64,000 nucleotides of DNA from Salidesulfovibrio onnuriiensis (lineage in GTDB: Bacteria > Desulfobacterota > Desulfovibrionia > Desulfovibrionales > Desulfovibrionaceae): contig NZ_CP040751.1 in NCBI RefSeq assembly GCF_008001235.1, forward strand, positions 2,979,501 through 3,043,500, written 5' to 3'. Position 1 is the first letter of the stretch. Each line of letters begins with the position of its first letter. The notes under the pieces are model-generated. The model was not told the DNA's origin, ran no database searches, and was given only the letters and a program-made list of their open reading frames with translations. A program made the translations under genes and the position numbers. Shown here piece by piece: positions 54,922 through 61,998 of this stretch.

Positions 54922-57219
54922 TTATTCCTTAATGTCTGACGACCGGTCCACATACTCCGTATGCAGGAGATGGTGGGCCAGCGGACTGACAGGTGAGGAC
55001 AGGAATTCGCCATATATTTTGGAGATCTCGGGGTTCTCGTGCGACTTGCGGAGCGGGAGGTTCTTGTCCTCGTCGTTCAGGCAATCCGTACGGGCCTTGA
55101 TCGTCTCGATATTGGTGGCAATGGGCTGTCCGCCGCCGCCAATGCAGCCGCCCGGACAACACATGAACTCGATGAACTGGTAGTCCTTGAATTCGCCGCC
55201 GTTGCGGATGGATTCGCAGACCTCCCGGCAATTCTTCAACCCATGGGCCACCGCTACCTTCACGGGAATGCCGGCGACCTCGACGGTGGCGCTTTTGACC
55301 CCGTCGAGAGTGCCCAGGGGCTCGAACTCCAGTTTTTCCAGGGCCTGCCCGGTCACCAGCTCGTATGCGGTGCGCAGGGCGGCCTCCATGACGCCGCCGG
55401 TGCGCCCGAAGATGGTGGCGGCCCCGGTATACTTGCCGATGAGCGGATCGGCCTCGCTGTCCGGCATGGACGGCAGGTCCACGTTCAACGCCTTGAACAG
55501 CCGCGCGCACTCGCGGGTGGTCAGCACCACGTCCACGTCCTGGTAGCCGTCGCCGCCCCAATGATGGGAGGCGTCCTGCATTTCTTCACGGGCGCACTCG
55601 TATTTCTTGGCCGTGCACGGCATGATGGAGACGACCTTCATCTTGCCCGCGTCGATGTTCAGCTCCTTGGCCGCATAGGTCTTGGCCACCGCGCCGAACA
55701 TCTGCTGCGGGGATTTGGCCGAGGAAACGTGGCCGTTCAGGTCCGGGTAGAAGGTCTCGCAGAACTTGACCCAGCCCGGGCTGCAGGAGGTGAACTGCGG
55801 CAGGGAGGGCTGGACGTGATCAAAGACCGCGTCCTCCACCTTCACCGGCAGGGCGTTGCGGTCCAGCACTCCGGCCTTTGCCAGCCGGAGCAGCAATTCC
55901 GAGCCCTCCTCCATGATGGTCAGGTCCGCCGTAAAGTTGGTGTCCCAGACCTTGTCGAATCCGGCCTGTTTCAGGGCCGAATACAGCTTGCCCACGGCCA
56001 GGGTGCCCGGCTCCATGCCGAACTCCTCGCCGATGGACGCGCGAATGGAGGGCGCAAACTGCACGACCACGGTCTGTTCGGGATCGCGAAGCATTTCCAT
56101 GACCTCGCCGACCTGATCCTGCTCGGAGATCGCCCCGATGGGCTTGGAATAGGTGCACGAGGAGCAGCCGAACAGTTTCTTGAAGGCCAGAACCTCGTCG
56201 CTTTCCTTGGCCATGGGGCAGGCATGGATGCACTGGCCGCAGCGGACGCACTTGCCCGGATCGGCCATGACCACGCCCTTTTCCTCGTCCATGGCCAGCG
56301 CGCCGACCTGCTGCACCTCGTTGCAGGTGGTCACGCAGTTGCCGCAGCGGATGCACAGGGCGGGATCATGGACAATGGACGGTTCCGAGGCCCAGCCCTC
56401 CATGTCCCACTGCAGGCGCTCGTCCAGATCGACTAGGCCTGAGTTGGCGGCCTCGCAGGCCACGAATTCCTGGATCTGCTGGATCATGCGGCAGTTGCCC
56501 TTGCTTTCCAGCCAGTCCCGGCGTTCGGCCAAGGCGCTTTTGACCATATCCGACGCGACATTGACGGCCATGCCGTCGCGCAGGCGGGTCTTTTCGGCGA
56601 TGGACGAGGGAACGAGCCGCCCGTCGACTTCCACGACATTGAAGGCCGGGCAGTCGGGGTTATGGATACATTCCAACCGGGCCGAGGCTTCGGGCTTCAG
56701 GTATGCGATGCCCTTGTCCGCCAGGAGTTTCCCCACGGTGACGGACGCATCGGCTTCGACCGGGGCCCCGTCCAGGGTGATCCTGACCCGGCCTTCGGGC
56801 GAGGGAGCGCCCTTCCCGTTGAGCGGATTGGGACCGACGCCCTTGAGCACGTCCGTGTATTCGTTCATGACGTCCGCGAATTTCTGGCCTTCCGCGCCGG
56901 AGATCCAGTCCCAGCGGAAACGCTCGGGCTCGAAGCCGAAGAGCGGCAGCAGGTCGCGGGTCATGCGCATGCGCCTGTCGGTCTTGTGGTTGCCGGTCTT
57001 GTAGTGGCAGTCGCCGAAATGGCAGCCGCCCACAAACACGCCGTCCGCGCCCCGGCCGAGCGCGTCAAAGACAAAGGACGGGTCCACGCGCCCGGAACAG
57101 GGCACCTTGATGAGCTTGATGGAGGGCGGGTACTTGCAGCGCAGGTTGCCCGCGAGGTCCGCGCCCGCATAGGTACACCACTGGCAGGCGAATCCGACGA
57201 TATTCGGTGTGAATTCCAT
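54922..57219 (-). CDS. MvhD-[FeFe] hydrogenase fusion, Hdr-linked
   Basis: A 765-residue polypeptide. Residues 1-130 are MvhD-like ([2Fe-2S] electron carrier of Mvh-Hdr complexes): FACQWCTYAG, VPCSGRVDP, GGCHFGDCHY. Residues 143-260 look like the N-terminal ferredoxin fold of NuoG/HydA but with only a few Cys left (184, 190, 243, 255). Two [4Fe-4S] motifs follow, CIRCGNCVTTC (289-299) and CVRCGQCIHAC (324-334). The H-domain has L1 TSCSPGW (477-483), L2 MPCTAKKYE (533-541) and L3 EFMCCPGGCIGGGGQP (684-699). L1 has Ser480 where TSCCPGW is usual. It is last in hdrA-hdrC-hdrB-hydrogenase with 9-16 bp gaps, so MvhD should pass electrons between the H-cluster side and HdrA flavin. No signal peptide: cytoplasmic. 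Confidence 0.92.
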   Translation of the reverse strand: MEFTPNIVGFACQWCTYAGADLAGNLRCKYPPSIKLIKVPCSGRVDPSFVFDALGRGADGVFVGGCHFGDCHYKTGNHKTDRRMRMTRDLLPLFGFEPERFRWDWISGAEGQKFADVMNEYTDVLKGVGPNPLNGKGAPSPEGRVRITLDGAPVEADASVTVGKLLADKGIAYLKPEASARLECIHNPDCPAFNVVEVDGRLVPSSIAEKTRLRDGMAVNVASDMVKSALAERRDWLESKGNCRMIQQIQEFVACEAANSGLVDLDERLQWDMEGWASEPSIVHDPALCIRCGNCVTTCNEVQQVGALAMDEEKGVVMADPGKCVRCGQCIHACPMAKESDEVLAFKKLFGCSSCTYSKPIGAISEQDQVGEVMEMLRDPEQTVVVQFAPSIRASIGEEFGMEPGTLAVGKLYSALKQAGFDKVWDTNFTADLTIMEEGSELLLRLAKAGVLDRNALPVKVEDAVFDHVQPSLPQFTSCSPGWVKFCETFYPDLNGHVSSAKSPQQMFGAVAKTYAAKELNIDAGKMKVVSIMPCTAKKYECAREEMQDASHHWGGDGYQDVDVVLTTRECARLFKALNVDLPSMPDSEADPLIGKYTGAATIFGRTGGVMEAALRTAYELVTGQALEKLEFEPLGTLDGVKSATVEVAGIPVKVAVAHGLKNCREVCESIRNGGEFKDYQFIEFMCCPGGCIGGGGQPIATNIETIKARTDCLNDEDKNLPLRKSHENPEISKIYGEFLSSPVSPLAHHLLHTEYVDRSSDIKE

Positions 57220-57228
57220 GCTGCCCTC

Positions 57229-58134
57229 CTAGTTGGCCTGGCGCGCAGGGTTCTGAATTTCAGCGATGACCGCGGCCCGGTCTGTGGTGCTCACGGCAGC
57301 CACCTGGGACGGGTCAAAGCCCATGGCAAGGGCCAGGAGCTGGGTGTAGTACAGCACAGGGATCTCGAAATCGATCTCGCCCTTGTCCCGGAGCATCTTC
57401 TGCGCCTGGTCGAACTGCAGGAAGCAGGACGAGCAGGTGGTCACCACGGCGTCCGGATCGGTTTCCTCCTTGATGGACAGGAGCTTGTCCTTGAATATCT
57501 TCAGGGACTTTTCCACGTCCGTGGAGCGCATGCCGCCCATGCCGCAGCATGCTTCTGCGCGGCTGTAATGCGGGGCCGAGGCTCCGGTGGCCTCCACCAG
57601 CTCGTTGAGCATGGTGGGGAAGAACGGGTTCTCCTCGCTGACCTTGTAGACGTCCGAGGGCCAGAGCTGGTGGCAGCCGGCCTGAGTGGCGAAACGCATG
57701 CCTTCCAGGTTAAACTTGACGCTCTCACGGATCCTGTCCGTGCCGATGGTGCGGTGCAGCACATGGGTCACGTGGTAGATGTCCGAAGTGCCCTTGTATT
57801 CGCGGCCGACCTTTTCCAGCAGCTTGTTGGCCCCGGCCCGCCGTTCCTTGTCCTCAAGGAAGTGCTTGGCCTCGGAAAGCACGCCGAAGCAGGAGTTGCA
57901 GCCGGTCATGAGGTCCATGCCCTTTTCCTCGGCCAATGCTATGTTGCGGCCGGATATGGCGCACCAGGAGGTCAGGTCGAAGGACGGCGCAGTGCCCCAC
58001 GCGGGGCAGCAGGTGGCGCCTTCGATGTCCACGGGCTCCACTCCCAGAACCGGGAAGACCTGCCGGAACGATTGTTCTATGTCAGGTGCTTTGAACGGGA
58101 TGTTGCATCCCAGAAACAGTCCGAATTTTTCCAT
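57229..58134 (-). CDS. hdrB: Heterodisulfide-reductase-like subunit B
   Basis: Start at 58134 (MEKFGLFLGCN) with GGAGAG upstream; the longer frame overlaps hdrC. The 301-residue protein has two CCG domains: an N-terminal set with LGCN, ATCCPAWG and GCNSC, and a C-terminal set with AGCHQLW, ACCGMGG and TCSSC. In methanogen HdrB these bind noncubane [4Fe-4S] clusters that split a disulfide. In a sulfate reducer the substrate is unknown; DsrC-type or other disulfides are candidates. Confidence 0.92.
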   Translation of the reverse strand: MEKFGLFLGCNIPFKAPDIEQSFRQVFPVLGVEPVDIEGATCCPAWGTAPSFDLTSWCAISGRNIALAEEKGMDLMTGCNSCFGVLSEAKHFLEDKERRAGANKLLEKVGREYKGTSDIYHVTHVLHRTIGTDRIRESVKFNLEGMRFATQAGCHQLWPSDVYKVSEENPFFPTMLNELVEATGASAPHYSRAEACCGMGGMRSTDVEKSLKIFKDKLLSIKEETDPDAVVTTCSSCFLQFDQAQKMLRDKGEIDFEIPVLYYTQLLALAMGFDPSQVAAVSTTDRAAVIAEIQNPARQAN

Positions 58135-58150
58135 TTTTGCCCTCTCTCCT

Positions 58151-58663
58151 TTAGAAGAAGCCCAGTTCGCCCATGGGGCTGTTTTCCAGAAGCGTCTGGA
58201 TTTCCTTGAGACCCTGTGCATCGGAAACCGTGGTAGGCGGCGCTTCGGGCAATCCGACCTGCTTGCGCAGCTCTTTGGACGACTCGGTGTACACGGCATG
58301 GCCGGTCTCGTAGAAGTTCATCTGGCTGGTGGTGGTGGAAGTGGAGATGGCCATCTCGTTGGCCTGGTAACGCCGGAAGGCGAAAACCACTTCCTGTGGC
58401 CGCACGCCTTGCGGACATACTTCCGTACACCGGTTGCAGGCCTGGCAGCCCCAGCTGGAAGGTTCCTCGATGATCTCCTCGAGCTGCCCCGTGGTGAGCT
58501 TCTTGATGAGCAGGCGGCAGAGCACCGGGAACCCGGCCTTGACGCCCGGGCACACGGCCGAGCACGCGCCGCACTGCACACAGTTCAGGATACCCTTGCC
58601 GCCGAGTTCCATGATGGTCCGGACGGCCTCGTCGATGTTCTCTTTCTTCAATTTGAGCGACAT
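58151..58663 (-). CDS. hdrC: Heterodisulfide-reductase-like subunit C
   Basis: A 170-residue 2[4Fe-4S] protein with CVQCGACSAVCP (about 28-39) and CQACNRCTEVCPQG, carrying electrons from HdrA to HdrB. TAGGAGG stands before the ATG, 9 bp after hdrA. The C-terminal part after about 105 is unremarkable. Confidence 0.92.
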   Translation of the reverse strand: MSLKLKKENIDEAVRTIMELGGKGILNCVQCGACSAVCPGVKAGFPVLCRLLIKKLTTGQLEEIIEEPSSWGCQACNRCTEVCPQGVRPQEVVFAFRRYQANEMAISTSTTTSQMNFYETGHAVYTESSKELRKQVGLPEAPPTTVSDAQGLKEIQTLLENSPMGELGFF

Positions 58664-58672
58664 GGCATCCTC

Positions 58673-60682
58673 CTAGCTGGTCAGGGCCGCGATCTGGGCC
58701 ATGATCTGGTCTTCTTCGTAGCCGTGCAGCCTGATGGCCGACGACGGGCAGGCAGTGGTGCAGACACCGCATCCCTTGCACTGGGTGATGTCGATTTCCG
58801 CACGGGGGCGTTCGCCCCACTCCTTCAGGGAGATGGCGTTATACGGGCACAGGGGCACGCAGATGCCGCAGCCGGAACATTTCTCGGGCTGCACTTCCGA
58901 AAGGATGGGCTCGATCTTGACCCGGCCCTGCGCCAGCGGAACCGCGGCGGCCGCGGCAGCGCCCTTGGCCTGGGAGACCGTGTCGGGAATGTCCTTGGGC
59001 CCCTGGCAGCAACCGGCGAGGTAGAGGCCTCGGGTGCTGGTTTCCACGGGGCCGAGCTTGGGATGCAGTTCGCGGAAGAAACCGGAACCACAGAACTGCA
59101 GGCCCAGGGTCTGGCCCAGGGTGGTGGCGGACTTGGGCAGTTCGATGGCGGTGGCCAGCACCACGAGATCGGATTCGATCTCCACGGGTTCCTGCTGGTC
59201 CATATCGAAGCCCAGGACGCGCACGCGGTCGTCCGGCAGGATTTCCATGCCCCCGACCTTGCCGCGCAGGATATTGATGCCCATCTTGCGCGCGCCGGTG
59301 TAGTACTCGTCGTAGTCCTTGCCGGCGGTGCGGACATCAATAAAGTGCATGTAGATATTGATGTCCGGGTATTTTTCCTTGATCAAACGCGCCTGCTTGA
59401 TCATGTACATGCAGCAGACCCGCGAACAGTGGGTATGGTGTTTTTCATCCCGCGAACCCACGCAGGAGACGAAGTTGATGGTCTTGGGCTTCTTGTTGTC
59501 CGAGGGCCGCAGCAGCTTGCCGCCGGTGGGACCGGTGGCCGAGATGATGCGTTCCAGCTGAAGCGCGGTGACCACGTTGGGCGATTCCGGAGCCATCTCC
59601 TTGAAGGATTCCTTTTCCATGACCTTGTAGCCGGTGGCCACCACGATGGAGCCCACGTTGACTTCTTCAATGCTTCCGGCGGGGTCGTGGGCCAGGCTGC
59701 GGTTGATGGCATCCGCGGGGCAGGCCTTTTCGCACGGGGCGAGCATGGGTTGGCCGGTCTTCTTGCTGACCTTGGGCTCGCTTCCGATCTTGCGGCCCGC
59801 ACAGTTGATGCAGGACTCCATGTCGATGACGGCCTTCTTGGGAACGGCCTGGGGGAACTGAATGTAGGCGGCGGGACGGTCGTTGAGTCCCTGGTTGAAC
59901 TCGTCGCCGGCCTTTGCGGGGCACGCTTCCGCGCATGCTCCGCAGCCGGTACATTTGTTCCAGTCCACGTAGGACTGCTTGCGGTTGACCTTGACCGTGA
60001 AGTTGCCGATGTAGCCGTCCAGGCCCACCACTTCCGAATAGGTCATGACTTCGATATTCGGATGCGCTGCCGCGTCAACCATGACAGGGGTCAGGATACA
60101 GGCGGAACAGTCGTTGGTGGGAAAGGTCTTGTCCAGCATGGCCATGATGCCGCCGATGCTGGGCTCTTTTTCCACCAGGTAGGTCTTGTGGCCCATGTTG
60201 GCCAGCTCCAGGGCCGCGAAAATGCCGCCCACGCCGCCGCCGACGACCATGGCGGCATCGGTGACGTTCACGAATTTGTCTTCCAACGGTTGCAGGAATT
60301 TGGCCTTGCCGACGGCGCTGGCAACGACCAGCTTGGCCTTTTCCGTGGCCCCTTCCGGGTCGTGCGGATGAACCCAGCTGGCCTGATCGCGAATGTTGGC
60401 CATTTCAAAGAGATACTTGTTCAGCCCGCCGGCTTCGCACGCGGCCCGGAAAATGGGCTCGTGGGTCCGGGGGGTGCAGGCGGCGACCACCACGCGGTCC
60501 ACCAATCCGTCACGGATGTCCTGCTTGATCTGCTCCTGGCCCGAGTCCGAGCACATGAACAGGTCCTTTCTGGCGATGACAACGTCCGGCAGCGTTTCCG
60601 CAAACGCGCGCACGGCTTCCACGTCTATCACTCCGGCAATGTTCGAGCCGCAGTGACAGACGTACACGCCCACTTTAGCCAT
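58673..60682 (-). CDS. hdrA: Heterodisulfide-reductase-like subunit A (bifurcating flavoprotein)
   Basis: A 669-residue protein of normal HdrA length. After an N-terminal domain (VGVYVCHCGSNIAGVIDV) come the FAD fold VVGGGVGGIFAALELANMG and the family segment TFPTNDCSACILTPVMV. Cluster motifs are CTGCGACAEACP, CINC with CEKACP, then C-terminal CSGCGICVPLCP and CKGCGVCTTACP; CSRVCCMYMIKQA lies between. HdrA flavin is where electrons bifurcate to ferredoxin and HdrB in related complexes. AAGGAGG precedes the ATG. First gene of the operon. Confidence 0.94.
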   Translation of the reverse strand: MAKVGVYVCHCGSNIAGVIDVEAVRAFAETLPDVVIARKDLFMCSDSGQEQIKQDIRDGLVDRVVVAACTPRTHEPIFRAACEAGGLNKYLFEMANIRDQASWVHPHDPEGATEKAKLVVASAVGKAKFLQPLEDKFVNVTDAAMVVGGGVGGIFAALELANMGHKTYLVEKEPSIGGIMAMLDKTFPTNDCSACILTPVMVDAAAHPNIEVMTYSEVVGLDGYIGNFTVKVNRKQSYVDWNKCTGCGACAEACPAKAGDEFNQGLNDRPAAYIQFPQAVPKKAVIDMESCINCAGRKIGSEPKVSKKTGQPMLAPCEKACPADAINRSLAHDPAGSIEEVNVGSIVVATGYKVMEKESFKEMAPESPNVVTALQLERIISATGPTGGKLLRPSDNKKPKTINFVSCVGSRDEKHHTHCSRVCCMYMIKQARLIKEKYPDINIYMHFIDVRTAGKDYDEYYTGARKMGINILRGKVGGMEILPDDRVRVLGFDMDQQEPVEIESDLVVLATAIELPKSATTLGQTLGLQFCGSGFFRELHPKLGPVETSTRGLYLAGCCQGPKDIPDTVSQAKGAAAAAAVPLAQGRVKIEPILSEVQPEKCSGCGICVPLCPYNAISLKEWGERPRAEIDITQCKGCGVCTTACPSSAIRLHGYEEDQIMAQIAALTS

Positions 60683-60814
60683 GTTACCCTCCTTGTTTTG
60701 GGAAACACAAAACTATGGTCCGCCCCAGGCACACCACCAGGAGCGCTCGTTGCCCCGATTTCCCAATCAAAGCCTCCCTCATCTCAGGAAATCGTCGCAA
60801 TACTCGTGTAGCAA

Positions 60815-60996
60815 GTATTACAAATTAGTAATACGTAACACTAAGGGCGTGAGATAAGCAGATAGAATTGATCGTGTCAAGGAGGGCCAGGTCTCAAAAG
60901 ACCTCCTTCAGAAGAGGGGAAAATAGAATAATTTATTGGAAATAAATGACTATTACCAAACAGAGTCGGAACGTAATATCGAATTCCAAATATTAC
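60815..60996. repeat. Cluster of TATTAC/GTAATA repeats upstream of hdrA
   Basis: The 422-bp gap upstream of hdrA has a perfect GTATTAC-AAATTA-GTAATAC palindrome (60815-60834) flanked by AATACT at 60799-60804. A further TATTAC lies at 60951-60956, and GTAATAT-N10-ATATTAC at 60973-60996. That is three TATTAC and two GTAATA copies in 182 bp. A separate AGGTCT-caaa-AGACCT hairpin lies at 60889-60904. This is probably the regulatory region of the hdr operon; no coding frame was recognised in it. Confidence 0.6.
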
Positions 60997-61104
60997 TAAA
61001 TTCAAAATAGTAGCACAATTCGAGCAAAAATCAAGGCACAATATTTAGCTGCACCGGTGGAGGACAAGCGGAGGGAAACATTCCAACCCGAACCCCATTC
61101 CTGC

Positions 61105-61173
61105 TCAGCCAAAGAGCCACTTCAACAGATAGTACGCCCCTATCCCGGCTCCGACCGAGCCGTACATGAGCAT
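61105..61173 (-). CDS. 22-residue predicted membrane peptide (second of a pair)
   Basis: The ATG starts on the base after the previous stop (TGAATG), so coupling is likely. The product is MLMYGSVGAGIGAYYLLKWLFG, a Gly-zipper-like single hydrophobic segment with one Lys. Too short for family assignment. It would be missed by usual gene callers. Confidence 0.45.
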   Translation of the reverse strand: MLMYGSVGAGIGAYYLLKWLFG

Positions 61174-61269
61174 TCACGGGCTGCAATGCTTCCGGAACAC
61201 CTTGGCCAGCAGAACGCCTGTGGCAATGCCTATGGCCGTGGCCGCTATGGCAAGGGGCAAATGGGTCAT
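61174..61269 (-). CDS. 31-residue predicted membrane peptide (first of a pair)
   Basis: The ATG has AAAGGAGAAGCC upstream, a good ribosome-binding site. The product begins MTHLPLAIAATAIGIATGVL and continues with LAKVFRKHCSP: one hydrophobic helix followed by a basic tail, so the C-terminus should face the cytoplasm. No family recognised. It precedes a second tiny membrane ORF and, about 420 bp further, hdrA. Confidence 0.5.
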   Translation of the reverse strand: MTHLPLAIAATAIGIATGVLLAKVFRKHCSP

Positions 61270-61524
61270 GGCTTCTCCTTTATCCCTACAAGATAAGTCA
61301 TCCCACACGAAAGTCCATTTGCACGGGGCCGCTCAAGGTTGCACAAGGCCAGGCAGCAACCAACCTTCCCGACCAGCACGTACTCCAAGCTGCGCGAGTT
61401 CGTTGATTTTTATGGAACAACGCCACAGACGCGCTTTTTTCAACGCCCTGCACTAAAGAATTTCAGGAATCCGTCGATATAACGGATAGGCGTTATTTCC
61501 GACCTGTGACCGGGAGGGTAGATT

Positions 61525-61806
61525 ATGGACACTATCTCAGGCGGGGTCGGCGGAGCGAGCTTGGGCCAACAGATGTTTGATGCCCAGCTCGTAAGCAAGA
61601 CCCTGGATTACATGAACAACAGTGGAAGCAGCCCCGCTCCGGTGGATAAGGCGTCCTTCGACGGGGCATTGGTCAGCAAAACGCTGGACTACATGAACCA
61701 GGGCGGCGGGTCCGACAAGACCGGCATGTCCCAGACCTATGACTTCGCAAAAGATGTGCTCAGTTCCCAAACAGGAATGGGCGTCATCTCCAACATGATG
61801 ATCTAG
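61525..61806 (+). CDS. Small repeat-containing protein, possibly motility-associated
   Basis: A 93-residue protein with GGGAGGG before its ATG. Two near-identical units, FDAQLVSKTLDYMN (18-31) and FDGALVSKTLDYMN (45-58), are 27 residues apart, with a weaker third around YDFAKDVLSS (72-81). Gly/Ser-rich linkers separate them. No signal peptide. Short proteins of this look are sometimes annotated as putative motility proteins; the chemoreceptor 190 bp downstream fits but does not prove that. Confidence 0.65.
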   Translation: MDTISGGVGGASLGQQMFDAQLVSKTLDYMNNSGSSPAPVDKASFDGALVSKTLDYMNQGGGSDKTGMSQTYDFAKDVLSSQTGMGVISNMMI

Positions 61807-61837
61807 CAGCGTCGGAAATAGCGCCGTTTCCGGACGT

Positions 61838-61875
61838 CCCCGTCCCCCTCTTCCACCGCGTTCAGGGGGGCGGGG
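61838..61875 (+). terminator. Strong GC hairpin after the repeat-protein gene
   Basis: CCCC-GT-CCCCCT pairs with AGGGGG-GC-GGGG around a 14-base loop, 32 bp after the stop. There is no T run, so it may be a stabiliser instead of a true terminator. Confidence 0.4.
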
Positions 61876-61998
61876 CTGCCCTCCTCCCCACAATCCCCCT
61901 TTCCCTTCTTTTGATCCTGGCATTTATAATTGTCCCTTTCTCCCAATAGGATAACCAATATACCATCGAGGGAAACTGACAGGATCAGGAGGCGGGGT

